Part shown: in pieces, positions 11,883 to 21,917 of the stretch | How positions within the stretch are numbered: the stretch's first letter is position 1 | Layout: the number at the start of each line of letters is the position of its first letter | Assembly (NCBI GenBank): GCA_964444685.1 | Contig: CAYUIG010000016.1 | Span: forward strand, 1 to 64,000 | Direction of reading: 5' to 3' | Source of the DNA: CAYUIG01 sp964444685 | Lineage (GTDB): Bacteria; Gemmatimonadota; Gemmatimonadetes; Longimicrobiales; RSA9 | DNA: 64,000 nucleotides | The notes under the pieces: model-generated | Databases searched by the model: none | Seen by the model: only the letters and a program-made list of their open reading frames with translations | What the model was told of the DNA's origin: nothing | Translations under genes and position numbers: made by a program

Positions 11883-12655
11883 CCCTCATGGACCGGTGGG
11901 AAGGCGCCGACGCGTCGGAGTGGCGCGATCGCTGGCGGCTGCCCGCCCTCCAGATCCTCGAGACGGTCGAGTCCACCAACGACATCCTCGATGCACTCGC
12001 ACGCGACGGCGCGCCCGCCGGCGCCGTCGTCCTTGCCGATTACCAGTCGGCCGGCCGCGGCCGCCAGGGGCGCCGCTGGCTCGCACCGCCCGGTGACGCG
12101 CTGCTCATCTCCGTGCTGTTGCGACCCGTGCCCGTCGATGACGCCGCCGTCGGCACCATCCCGCTGCGTGTCGGGCTCGCGGCGGCACGTGCGCTCGCAG
12201 GCTTCGCGGCGATCTCCATCAAGTGGCCGAACGATCTGGTCGCGGCCGATGGCGCGAAGGTCGGCGGCATCCTCTGCGAGAGCCGCGTGCCCGGTGCGGT
12301 CGTGGCCGGCATCGGCATTAACGTCCGCCAATCCGCGGCCGATCTGCCCGAAGGTGCGACCTCCCTTCGTCTCCTCGCCGGCTCTTCGGTCTCGCGTGCG
12401 TCGATTGCGGGATTCCTGCTCGACGCGCTGCGTCCGCTCTTCACCGCGCCCGCACGCCTTCTCTGCGACGACGAGCGCCGCGAGCTGGATGCGCGCGACT
12501 GGCTGCGCGGCCGCGACATCACCGTGGACGGCCGGCCGGCGGGGAAGGCGGAGGGGTTCGCTCCCGACGGTTCGCTCCTCGTGCGCGACGAGCGCGGGCT
12601 GCAGCCCGTCCGCGCCGGCACGATCCGTCTCCTCTCGCAGGGCGTGACGCCGTGA
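11879..12655 (+). CDS. birA: Biotin--[acetyl-CoA-carboxylase] ligase
   Basis: A 258-residue monofunctional biotin protein ligase that adenylates biotin and attaches it to carboxylase carrier proteins. The core motif GRGRQGRRWLAPPGDALLIS binds biotinyl-AMP, SIKWPNDL carries the catalytic Lys, and GGILCE and GIGINV follow. There is no N-terminal helix-turn-helix, so it should not act as the biotin repressor. ATG 11879 overlaps the bshA stop by 4 nt. Confidence 0.92.
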   Translation: MTLMDRWEGADASEWRDRWRLPALQILETVESTNDILDALARDGAPAGAVVLADYQSAGRGRQGRRWLAPPGDALLISVLLRPVPVDDAAVGTIPLRVGLAAARALAGFAAISIKWPNDLVAADGAKVGGILCESRVPGAVVAGIGINVRQSAADLPEGATSLRLLAGSSVSRASIAGFLLDALRPLFTAPARLLCDDERRELDARDWLRGRDITVDGRPAGKAEGFAPDGSLLVRDERGLQPVRAGTIRLLSQGVTP

Positions 12656-13425
12656 TCCTGACCTTCGACGTCGGCAACACCGAAACCGTGCTCGGCCTCT
12701 TCCGCGCCGCTGTCCTCGCCGCGCACTGGCGCGTCTCCAGTCGCACCGAACGAACCGCCGACGAGCTCGGCATGCTGCTGCGCACGCTCCTGCGCGACGC
12801 CGGATTCGCGCCCGATGATGTCGAGGCCTGCGTCATCGGCTCCGTGGTACCGCCCATGACCGGTCTCCTCGTCGAGACCTGCGAGAAGCACCTCGCAGCG
12901 GAGACCGCCGTCATCGATGCGTCCACGCCGCTCCCGATCCGCCTCGATGTCGAGGAACCCCTCTCCGTCGGTGCGGACCGCATCCTCAACACGCTCGCAG
13001 CATCCCGGCTGTACGCGCGCGATACGATTGCCGTGGACCTCGGCACGGCCACTACGTTCGACTGCATCACCGCCGACGGCACCTTCATCGGCGGCGTGAT
13101 CTCCCCCGGCGTTCAGTCCGGCGCCGAGACCCTCGTCCGCAGGACCGCCAAGCTCCCGCGCGCCGACCTGACCCCGCCCGACCACGTCATCGGCCGGCGC
13201 ACCGACACCGCCGTCCGCAGCGGCATCTTCCTCGGCGCCGTCGAGGCCATCGATGGCACCGTCCGCCGCATCCGCGAGGAGTGGGAGCGACCCGAGGCCT
13301 TCGTCGTTGCCACCGGCGGCCTCGCGCCCCTCCTCGCCCCGCACTGCCGCACCGTCCAGCACGTCGAGCCGTTCCTGACCCTTTACGGCCTGGAGATCGC
13401 CTGGCGCGAGCTCAGCGGCTCCTGA
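12652..13425 (+). CDS. coaX: Type III pantothenate kinase
   Basis: A 257-residue cytoplasmic kinase making 4'-phosphopantothenate, the first step of coenzyme A synthesis. Phosphate-binding DVGNTETVLG is at the N-terminus, GADRILN carries a conserved Asp, VDLGTATTFD is the second ATP-binding loop, and GGVISPGV follows. GTG 12652 overlaps the birA stop by 4 nt. The birA-coaX pairing is common. It is the last gene of the mutL-miaA-bshA-birA-coaX run. Confidence 0.94.
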   Translation: MILTFDVGNTETVLGLFRAAVLAAHWRVSSRTERTADELGMLLRTLLRDAGFAPDDVEACVIGSVVPPMTGLLVETCEKHLAAETAVIDASTPLPIRLDVEEPLSVGADRILNTLAASRLYARDTIAVDLGTATTFDCITADGTFIGGVISPGVQSGAETLVRRTAKLPRADLTPPDHVIGRRTDTAVRSGIFLGAVEAIDGTVRRIREEWERPEAFVVATGGLAPLLAPHCRTVQHVEPFLTLYGLEIAWRELSGS

Positions 13426-13438
13426 CAGAACGGTTTTT

Positions 13439-13557
13439 TTCACCACGGAGCCACAGAGGGCGCGGAGCCTCACCCCCCATTGGGTTTCGTTGGTGCGTTC
13501 GCGGCGCGGGTTTCGATCCGGGCCGCCCTAAGTGGGCTCTGCGGCTTCTGTGGTGAA
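13439..13557. repeat. 119-bp element with about 20-bp terminal inverted repeats
   Basis: The left arm TTCACCACGGAGCCACAGAG (13439-13458) is a near inverse of the right arm CTCTGCGGCTTCTGTGGTGAA (13537-13557). The core motif TTCACC(A/G)CGGAG recurs in the element at 24047-24223. It lies in the coaX-groES spacer; the poly-T just before the left arm could help end transcription after coaX. Confidence 0.75.
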
Positions 13558-13643
13558 TTCTGTTCTTTCGGCAGACAACCCAGGCAATTCTGGCAAACCC
13601 GGATGGCACTAGCCCTGCAATCGCGCGGGCGCGCTGCGGGCAC

Positions 13644-13671
13644 TTGACGCGGTCGAGGTGCCCGCTACTTT
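13644..13671 (+). promoter_or_regulatory. groESL promoter
   Basis: A -35 TTGACG at 13644-13649, a 16-nt spacer and a -10 TACTTT at 13666-13671 place the start near 13678, just in front of the CIRCE element, as in HrcA-controlled chaperonin operons. Confidence 0.7.
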
Positions 13672-13683
13672 TCGGCCGGCGAT

Positions 13684-13710
13684 TTAGCACTCACCGGCCA
13701 CGAGTGCTAA
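13684..13710 (+). promoter_or_regulatory. CIRCE element (HrcA operator)
   Basis: A perfect 9-9-9 inverted repeat, TTAGCACTC at 13684-13692 and GAGTGCTAA at 13702-13710. This is the operator bound by the heat-shock repressor HrcA. It overlaps the expected transcription start of groES. hrcA itself is not in the window. Confidence 0.97.
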
Positions 13711-13736
13711 CTACAACGCACAGGGAGGAAAGGAAC

Positions 13737-14045
13737 ATGGCGACTGCTGCAGCGACGCAGATCCGGCCGCTCGCGGACCGGATCGTGGTGAAGCCGCTCG
13801 AAGAGACGGAGCAGATGAAGGGTGGGCTGTACATACCGGACACGGCGAAGGAGAAGCCGCAGCAGGGAGAGGTGGTGGCGGTGGGTCCCGGGAAGCTGAG
13901 CGATGACGGGAAGCGCCTGGAGCCTGAGGTGAAGGAGGGGGATCGGGTGCTGTACGGGAAGTACAGCGGGACGGAGGTGACGCTGGGTGATGAGGCGTAC
14001 CTGATCCTGCGCGAGTCGGACGTGCTCGCGGTAATCAAGAGCTGA
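13737..14045 (+). CDS. groES: Co-chaperonin GroES
   Basis: The 102-residue co-chaperonin that caps the GroEL ring. The conserved N-terminus IRPLADRIVVKPLEETE, the mobile loop region ending in GGLYIPDTAKEKPQQGEV and the roof segment are all present. ATG 13737 has GGGAGGAAAGG just upstream. The gene is preceded by promoter and CIRCE and followed after 35 nt by groEL. Confidence 0.98.
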   Translation: MATAAATQIRPLADRIVVKPLEETEQMKGGLYIPDTAKEKPQQGEVVAVGPGKLSDDGKRLEPEVKEGDRVLYGKYSGTEVTLGDEAYLILRESDVLAVIKS

Positions 14046-14080
14046 TACGGGAACCCGGGAAAATAGAGGAGGAGCCAGCA

Positions 14081-15712
<1,632 letters not shown>

Positions 15713-15739
15713 TCCCGATCTCCGCTGCGGCAACGCAAA

Positions 15740-15786
15740 TCGAGGCGGGAGCGCGCGATGCGTGCTCCCGCCTCGAGTCTTTTCTT
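15740..15786. terminator. Terminator between groEL and the convergent marR gene
   Basis: A perfect 13-bp stem, TCGAGGCGGGAGC at 15740-15752 with GCTCCCGCCTCGA at 15764-15776, followed by GTCTTTTCTT. The hairpin could serve both converging genes, but the T tract favours the groEL direction. Confidence 0.85.
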
Positions 15787-16225
15787 AGCGCAGGATACGG
15801 GTGCGGCCGTTCTCTTCCGTGACCGTCGAGATCGCACCGATGACGGCCTGGAACGCAGAGACGTGCCCGGGCTCGAGGTGCGCCTCGATGTCCTCCTCGA
15901 GACGTCGCAGCGCCTGCTGCACGCGCTCGGCCGCCGCGCGGCCCTCACCCGTGAGTGCGACGAGCACCGAACGGCGATCGTAGCTGTTCGGTTTGCGCAC
16001 GAGCAGGCGGCGCTGGACGAGCCGGTCGACCACGCCAGTGAGCGTGGAGGGCTTCTGACCCATCACGTCCTGCAGCTGACCGATGGGGCAGGGCCCGTTC
16101 TCGTAGAGGTAGCCGAGCAGGTGACCTTCCGCGGGTGTCACGCCAAGGCGATCGCACTGGCGTTCCATGTAGGCGGCGAAACGCCGTCCCGCGCGGTTGA
16201 TCGACGGAACGTATCGGAGCGGCAT
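15785..16225 (-). CDS. MarR-family transcriptional regulator
   Basis: A 146-residue winged-helix regulator. The recognition region IGQLQDVMGQKPSTLTGVVD and the wing SYDRRSVLVALTGEG carry the D-x-R pattern typical of MarR proteins, with flanking helices for dimerisation. I chose ATG 16225 (MPLRYVPS) because the longer frame adds unrelated residues read from the repeat spacer. No adjacent drug pump or degradation gene hints at its ligand. Its upstream region is the repeat-rich spacer at 16226-16968. Confidence 0.85.
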   Translation of the reverse strand: MPLRYVPSINRAGRRFAAYMERQCDRLGVTPAEGHLLGYLYENGPCPIGQLQDVMGQKPSTLTGVVDRLVQRRLLVRKPNSYDRRSVLVALTGEGRAAAERVQQALRRLEEDIEAHLEPGHVSAFQAVIGAISTVTEENGRTRILR

Positions 16226-16359
16226 CGGGGAGCCTCTCACAGTTGTGGAGCAGAGCTTCCACCGGCGCCGCGGGCACGGCGCGCTACGGGGCTGGAAACT
16301 CCGGGCGCGTAGTATGGACCGGGTCCCTTTCCGCACGCAAGACCCCTTCGTTTGGACTG

Positions 16360-16440
16360 CGGGGGCGGGCGCGGTGCGAGATCGGAACTGCGGGTGCTCG
16401 GGCGGGCGCGGTGCGAGGTGGGAAAGGCGGGCTCCGGGTC
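16360..16440. repeat. G-rich repeat, inverted copy of the 16.7-kb array
   Basis: Two imperfect direct copies of GGGCGGGCGCGGTGCGAG followed by GGAACTGCGGG-like sequence. Read on the other strand, they match the 43-bp unit of the C-rich array at 16732-16895. The two blocks therefore form inverted flanks around the hairpin array at 16531-16702. Confidence 0.65.
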
Positions 16441-16530
16441 GGGCACGCAGACGGGATCGGCGCCGTGCGGCGCAGCTCGTATGTTACTCGGTCATCATCG
16501 GATAGACTCCGCGAGCCGAGAGAGAAACGG

Positions 16531-16702
16531 GCCGAACTTCCACGCCCGGCATGTTCAAACGGGACCGCTGGAAGTTCGGCCGCGCTGGACGGTCGAACTT
16601 CCAACGTTCGGCACCGGACGTGGTGATTGCTGGAAGTTTGGCCCTCCCCGGCGGCCGAACTTCCGCGCGTCGCAGCACGCTATCCCACGGTTGGAAGTTC
16701 GC
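16531..16702. repeat. Tandem hairpin array, (GCCGAACTTCCA / TGGAAGTTCGGC) x3
   Basis: Six copies of one 10-12 bp word alternate in orientation: minus at 16531, 16593 and 16654, plus at 16569, 16631 and 16692. Spacing is strictly 38, 24, 38, 23, 38, so three hairpins repeat with a period of 61-62 bp. Inner sequences vary while the arms are kept. The spacer 16226-16968 holds no gene I can support. Confidence 0.85.
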
Positions 16703-16731
16703 GCAGTACCAGGGCCGCTCCCCGCCCGGTT

Positions 16732-16895
16732 CGCGCCCGCCCTCGCCCCCGCCCCCGCAGTTCCCATCTCGCCCCGCGCCCGCCCTCGTCCCCGCCCCCG
16801 CAGTTCCCACCTCGCCCCGCGCCCGCCCTCGCCCCCGCCCCCGCAGTTCCCACCTCGCCCCGCGCCCGCCCGAGCCCCCGCCCCCGCAGTGCGGG
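16732..16895. repeat. C-rich 43-bp tandem repeat, about 3.8 copies
   Basis: The unit contains GCCCTCGCCCCCGCCCCCGC followed by AGTTCCCACCTCGCCCCGC, with a 43-bp period measured between successive GCAGTTCCCA words. It lies directly upstream of the amidohydrolase gene. Because 43 is not a multiple of 3, the long open frames across it are artefacts of composition. A related copy lies near 59158. Confidence 0.85.
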
Positions 16896-16968
16896 CTTGG
16901 CGCGCGGGCCGCACGGGGTAGATTGTCGTGCCGAAATGCGTTCCTCCGACTCGAAACACCGACAGGCC

Positions 16969-19900
16969 ATGCGTATCACGACGCCGATTACCCTCGCCGT
17001 GGCTCTCGCCATAGCCGCGCCTCTCGCCGCCCAGAACAACGGCGACTGGGATGTGGAGCAGTCGCTGGGTCCGTCGCAGCGGTTGACGTACACGGTTACG
17101 GAAGGCACGTGGATGAACGTGGACGTTTCGCCTGACGGCCGCATGCTCGTGTTCGATCTGCTCGGCGACATCTACACCCTCCCGATCGACGGCGGATCGG
17201 CGACCCGGATCGCTTCCGGCGCTGCGTACGATTTCCAGCCACGCTTCAGCCCCGATGGCCGGCGCATCGCCTTCATCAGTGACCGCGAGGGTGCGCTCAA
17301 CATCTGGCTGATGAATCCGGACGGCAGCGAACCGAAGCAGGTATCGCGGGAGAACGATCGTGAGGTGAACAGCCCTGCGTGGTCGCCGGACGGCGAGTAC
17401 ATCTTCGCCCGCAAGCACTTCGTCGACACGCGCTCGCTGGGCGCCGGCGAGGTGTGGATGTACCACGTGAATGGATCGGGCGGACTCCAGGTCACGCAGC
17501 GCAACGGCTTCCAGAAGGACCAGGGTGAGCCCGCCGTCTCGCCCGACGGCCGCTGGCTCTACTACTCGCTCGATGTCACGCCCGGCCAGACCTTCGAGTA
17601 CAACAAGGATCCGTACGGAACGATCTACGCCGTTCGCCGCCGCAATCTGCTGACCGGTGAAGAGGAAACGGTCACCAGCCGGCCGGGCGGGTCGATTGCG
17701 CCGCAGATCTCGCCGGACGGACGTCGCATGGCATTCGTGCGCCGGGTGCGGCTGAACACCGTGCTCTTCCTGCGCGACCTCGAGAGCGGCGAGGAGTGGC
17801 CGCTGTTCGATGGGCTGTCGCGCGACATGCAGGAGGCGTGGGCCATTCACGGCGTGTACGCGCAGTACGACTGGCTGCCGGACGGCTCGGCGATCGTGAT
17901 CTGGGCGAAGGGGAAGTTGTGGCGCGTGGACGCGGCCACGGGCGAGGCGGCCGAGATCCCGTTCACGGCCGAGGTCGACCAGGTCGTGCACGAGGGGCTG
18001 CGTTTCCCGCAGCAGGTGCATCCGGACAGCTTCGCGGTGAAGATGCTGCGCGGCGTCACGGTGTCGCCGGACGGAAGGCGCGTGGTGTACTCCGCGCTTG
18101 GCCGGCTGTACGTCCGCGATCTGCCGAACGGCTCGCCGCGCCGGGTCACGCGTGACGACCGCATCGAGTTCGCGCCCGCGTGGTCGCCTGACGGACGCTG
18201 GATCGCGTACGCGACGTGGACGGATGCGGACATGGGCCGCATCCGCGTCGTGCGTGCGGACGGGTCGCAGGGCCGCGACGTCGTCACGGCACGCGGACAT
18301 TACACCGAGCCGTCGTTCTCGCCCGATGGCCGGCGCATCGTTTACCGTTCGACCGGCGGCGACCAGACGCGCGGTCCGACGTTCGGTCTGCACACGGGCA
18401 TCTTCATCGTGCCGGTGGACGGTTCCGCGGAACCCGTGGAAGTGAACACGCAGGGTTCGCGTCCGCGTTTCAGTCATGACGGCACGCGCATCTTCACGCG
18501 CGGGAACGACCAGGGTGCGCTCGCGTTGCGCAGCGTGGCGCTCGACGGCAGCGACCCGGTGATCCATTTCCGCAGTGAGAACGCCACGGACATCGTGCCG
18601 TCGCCGGATGGGAAGTGGGTGGCGTGGGCGGAGCGCTACCGTGCGTACGTCGGTGTGTTCCCGCTCACCGGTCGCACGGTCACGCTCGGCACGAACGTGA
18701 GTGCGTTCCCGGCCGCGCGCGTGAGCGACAACGCCGGCATGAACCTGCACTGGTCCGGCGACTCCGAGCGGCTGCACTGGTCGCTCGGCCCGGAGCTGTT
18801 CACGCGCGATCTCGGCCGCACCTTCACGTTCCTCGATGGCGCCGCGCCTGAGCCCGCACCAGCGGAAAGTGCCGGCGTAGCCATCGGCTTCACCGTGCCG
18901 AGCGACGTTCCGTCCGGCACGGTCGCGCTCGTCGGTGCGCGCGTGATCACCATGGCGCCGGGCGCATCCCAGGCCCAGGCCGTGATCCCCGATGCCACGA
19001 TCGTCATCGAGCGCAATCGCATCACGGCGGTCGGCCCGCGCGCGCAGGTCACGGTGCCGGCGGGTGCGCACGTGGTGGACGCAGCGGGCACCACCATCAT
19101 GCCGGGCATCATCGACGTGCACGCACACCTCGGCGGCGAGTCGCAGGGGATCCTGGCGGAGAACGCGTGGCCGCTCATGGCCAACCTCGCGTTCGGCATC
19201 ACGACGTCGCACGACCCGTCCAACGACACGGAAACCGTGTTCACCAACGCGGAGATGATCCGCTCCGGCATGAAGCTCGGGCCGCGCCTCTTCTCGACCG
19301 GCACGATCCTCTACGGGGCAGAGACGCCGTTCAAGGCGGTCGTGAACACGTACGAGGATGCGTACAGGCACCTGGCGCGCATGAAGGCAGTCGGTGCGTT
19401 CAGCGTGAAGAGCTACAACCAGCGCAAGCGCGACGCACGCCAGATGATCATCAAGGCCGCACGCGCGCTCGAGATGATGGTCGTGCCCGAGGGTGGGTCG
19501 CTGGTCGCGTTCAACACGACGCACATCCTGGATGGCCACACCGGTCTCGAGCATTCGCTGCCCGTCCCCGACATCCACGAAGACCTCGCCACGCTCTTCG
19601 GCCGCAGCTCGGTCGGGTACACACCGACGGCCATCGTCGGCTACGGCGGGCTGTCCGGCGAGTTCTACTGGTACGAGCGCACCAACGTGTGGGAGAACGA
19701 GCGGCTGCTCACGTTCACACCGCGCGACGTCGTGGATCCGCGTTCGCGCCGGCGCCTCAAGGCCGCCGGCGATGACGACTTCAATCACGTCCGCATCGCG
19801 CGCGGCGCAAAGGACGTGCTCGACGAAGGCGGCATGGTTCTCGTGGGCGGGCACGGCCAGCTCCAGGGGCTCGGCACCCACTGGGAGATGTGGATGCTCA

Positions 19901-20181
19901 CGCACGGCGGCCTCTCGAACTTCGAAGCGCTGCGTGCGGCCACGATCGATGGTGCGCGCTATCTCGGTCTCGACGGCGACATCGGTTCGCTCGAGCCCGG
20001 CAAACTCGCCGATCTCATCGTTCTCGATGCGGATCCGCTTGCCGACATCACGAACTCCGAGCGCGTCCGCTACGTCATGCTGAACGGACGGCTCTACGAT
20101 GCGGCCACGCTGAACGAGGTCGGCAACCGCCCGCGGACGCGCGCCCCGTTCTGGTGGGAGCGGGAGCCCGTAAGCCGGTAG
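16969..20181 (+). CDS. Exported TolB-propeller/amidohydrolase fusion protein
   Basis: A 1070-residue protein with a cleavable signal peptide (MRITTPITLAVALAIAAPLAAQ). Residues about 30-620 form WD40-like TolB/PD40 repeats, seen as recurring FSPDGRRIAF, WSPDGEYIF and VSPDGRWLYY units. From about 640 an amidohydrolase domain follows. It shows the metal motif DVHAHL (about 716), KSYNQ with a possible metal-bridging Lys (about 812), later His residues in GHTGLEH and GGHGQ, and ends with SLEPGKLADLIVLDADP. Such fusions are predicted periplasmic hydrolases acting on peptides or cyclic amides; the substrate is unknown. ATG 16936 is an alternative start, but 16969 begins the signal peptide directly. 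Confidence 0.85.
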   Translation: MRITTPITLAVALAIAAPLAAQNNGDWDVEQSLGPSQRLTYTVTEGTWMNVDVSPDGRMLVFDLLGDIYTLPIDGGSATRIASGAAYDFQPRFSPDGRRIAFISDREGALNIWLMNPDGSEPKQVSRENDREVNSPAWSPDGEYIFARKHFVDTRSLGAGEVWMYHVNGSGGLQVTQRNGFQKDQGEPAVSPDGRWLYYSLDVTPGQTFEYNKDPYGTIYAVRRRNLLTGEEETVTSRPGGSIAPQISPDGRRMAFVRRVRLNTVLFLRDLESGEEWPLFDGLSRDMQEAWAIHGVYAQYDWLPDGSAIVIWAKGKLWRVDAATGEAAEIPFTAEVDQVVHEGLRFPQQVHPDSFAVKMLRGVTVSPDGRRVVYSALGRLYVRDLPNGSPRRVTRDDRIEFAPAWSPDGRWIAYATWTDADMGRIRVVRADGSQGRDVVTARGHYTEPSFSPDGRRIVYRSTGGDQTRGPTFGLHTGIFIVPVDGSAEPVEVNTQGSRPRFSHDGTRIFTRGNDQGALALRSVALDGSDPVIHFRSENATDIVPSPDGKWVAWAERYRAYVGVFPLTGRTVTLGTNVSAFPAARVSDNAGMNLHWSGDSERLHWSLGPELFTRDLGRTFTFLDGAAPEPAPAESAGVAIGFTVPSDVPSGTVALVGARVITMAPGASQAQAVIPDATIVIERNRITAVGPRAQVTVPAGAHVVDAAGTTIMPGIIDVHAHLGGESQGILAENAWPLMANLAFGITTSHDPSNDTETVFTNAEMIRSGMKLGPRLFSTGTILYGAETPFKAVVNTYEDAYRHLARMKAVGAFSVKSYNQRKRDARQMIIKAARALEMMVVPEGGSLVAFNTTHILDGHTGLEHSLPVPDIHEDLATLFGRSSVGYTPTAIVGYGGLSGEFYWYERTNVWENERLLTFTPRDVVDPRSRRRLKAAGDDDFNHVRIARGAKDVLDEGGMVLVGGHGQLQGLGTHWEMWMLTHGGLSNFEALRAATIDGARYLGLDGDIGSLEPGKLADLIVLDADPLADITNSERVRYVMLNGRLYDAATLNEVGNRPRTRAPFWWEREPVSR

Positions 20182-20566
20182 GTCGGTTTTCAGTGAGGAT
20201 GTACCCGACCGGGCGCTTCTCGGAGCTGGGGCAAAGTAGACAGCTCCAGGCGCAGTCGGACCGACCGCAGGACAGAAGCTGCAGACAGGTGGGGCCGGTT
20301 CTACCGCTCATGACGCGGTGAATCCGGCTCCACCATAGTGACGGGCCCCGGCCGGGGTACAGTCCACCGCAAAGCGAGCGACCGCGATCGCGAAGCCGCG
20401 GTTGTCGCCCAGCGATCGCTGCTACACGCAGGATCGCCAGCGGAACAGCCGTTTCGCCGCCGATCCTCCTCGCGGCTACCCATCCGCGGGACGATTCGAC
20501 AGTACGGGCACGCGAATTGATGCCGGACCTCCACTGCTGATGTGCATTCGCAGAACGGAGGTACGC
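20182..20566. other. Non-coding spacer with one long hairpin
   Basis: No gene is supported here. The only clear structure is an imperfect inverted repeat at 20287-20333 (about GTGGGGCCGGTTCTACCGC with GCGGTGAATCCGGCTCCAC around TCATGAC), which may end transcription of the amidohydrolase gene. It has no T tract. Confidence 0.55.
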
Positions 20567-21874
20567 ATGTTCAGAACTGCAGTCGTGCTGGTGACGCTGG
20601 GGCTGGTCGCGGTGGGGTGTGAGGATGACGCCACGGACCCCGATACCGGTCCGATCGGTGAGGAATCCATCTGTGATGGAGACAACGGCGGCCTGACGCT
20701 GCCGGCGGGATTCTGTGCCGTGGTGGTGCACGACGCCACGATCGGTGGCGAAGCGGCGCGTGCCCGACACATTGCGGTAGCGCCGAACGGCGATGTGTTC
20801 GTTGCGCTCGACTCGGAGGGCGGTGGCGTGCTTGCGCTGCGGGACACGGACGGGGATGGGAAGGCGGACGAGACGGCACGGTTCGGGACCACGCGCGGAC
20901 ATGGCATCGCGCTCGAGGGATCGTTCCTGTACTTCGCGACGCGTGGGCAGGTGGAGCGGTACACGATGTCGCCGGAGAGTCTCGAGCCGGTGAGCGGTCC
21001 GGAGGTGATCGTGACGGGCATGCCGGAGGACGGGGACCACTTCACGAAGAGCATCGTGGTGACCGATGACGGCGCGCTGTTCGTGAATCTCGGTTCGGCC
21101 TCGGACGTGTGTCAGGAAGAGAACCGGGAGCCGGGCTCGCCGGGTGTGGACCCGTGTCCCGAGCTGCCGATCCGCTCCGGGATCTGGCGTTACGATGCGA
21201 ACCAGACGGGGCAGGTACATTCGCCGGCGGCACGTTTCGCGACGGGCACACGCAACATGGTGGCCCTGGCGTTGAACCCGATCGACGGCGAGCTCTACGG
21301 CGTGCAGCACGGGCGTGACAATCTGAACGAGTACTGGCCGCAGCTGTTCACGCCGCAGGATCAGGCGGAGCTTCCGTCGGAGGAGTTCTTCCGTCTGGAG
21401 GAGGGAGCGGACTACGGCTGGCCGTACTGCTACCATGATGGGCGGCAGAACCTGAAGGTGCTCGCGCCCGAGTACGGCGGCGACGGCACGGTCCAGGGCC
21501 GTTGTGATGCGATGGCGCTGCCGATCCACACGTTCGCGGCGCACACGGCGCCGAACGGGCTGCTCTTCTACACGGGCAGCATGTTCCCGGCGCGGTACCA
21601 GGGCGGCGCGTTCGTCGCGTTCCACGGCGGATTCAACCGGCCGGACCCGTTCACGGACGTCGGCTTCAACGTGGTGTTCGTGCCGTTCTCGGGCGGCGAG
21701 CCGACAGGAAGCGACGAGGTGTTCGCGGATGGTTTCGTCGGAGCGGGGCAGGACCTGCCCGGCGACGCGGAGCATCGTCCTGTGGGACTCGCGCAGGGAC
21801 CGGACGGCTCGCTGTACGTGACGGACGACGCGGGCGGACGGATCTGGCGGATCCTCGTCGAAGAGGGCCCGTAG
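20567..21874 (+). CDS. Glucose/sorbosone dehydrogenase-like lipoprotein
   Basis: A 435-residue lipoprotein with signal MFRTAVVLVTLGLVAVGC and lipobox Cys18. The mature part is a six-bladed propeller of the soluble PQQ-type glucose/sorbosone dehydrogenase family. Family-like segments are FATGTRNMVALALNPIDGEL, YGVQHGRDNLNEYWPQLF, GADYGWPYCYHDGR and RPVGLAQGPDGSLYVTDDAGG. Whether it binds PQQ and oxidises a sugar is not shown; many members are uncharacterised. ATG 20567 follows GGAGGT by 4 nt. It stands alone, with the thrS leader starting directly after. Confidence 0.8.
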   Translation: MFRTAVVLVTLGLVAVGCEDDATDPDTGPIGEESICDGDNGGLTLPAGFCAVVVHDATIGGEAARARHIAVAPNGDVFVALDSEGGGVLALRDTDGDGKADETARFGTTRGHGIALEGSFLYFATRGQVERYTMSPESLEPVSGPEVIVTGMPEDGDHFTKSIVVTDDGALFVNLGSASDVCQEENREPGSPGVDPCPELPIRSGIWRYDANQTGQVHSPAARFATGTRNMVALALNPIDGELYGVQHGRDNLNEYWPQLFTPQDQAELPSEEFFRLEEGADYGWPYCYHDGRQNLKVLAPEYGGDGTVQGRCDAMALPIHTFAAHTAPNGLLFYTGSMFPARYQGGAFVAFHGGFNRPDPFTDVGFNVVFVPFSGGEPTGSDEVFADGFVGAGQDLPGDAEHRPVGLAQGPDGSLYVTDDAGGRIWRILVEEGP

Positions 21875-21881
21875 TCCTTCC

Positions 21882-21911
21882 TTGACGAACGCGGGAAGGC
21901 GCAGGCATCTT
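21882..21911 (+). promoter_or_regulatory. Putative promoter of the thrS leader
   Basis: A -35 TTGACG at 21882-21887, an 18-nt spacer and a -10 CATCTT at 21906-21911. The expected start is at about 21918, which is the ATG of the leader peptide, suggesting a leaderless message. Confidence 0.5.
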
Positions 21912-21917
21912 GGCGGC

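Noticed and set aside
16555..19905. A 1100-codon open frame on the minus strand opposite the amidohydrolase gene
   Set aside because: It is a GC-rich shadow frame: Arg/His-rich, no domain, running through the repeat array. The plus strand has signal peptide, propeller and catalytic motifs.
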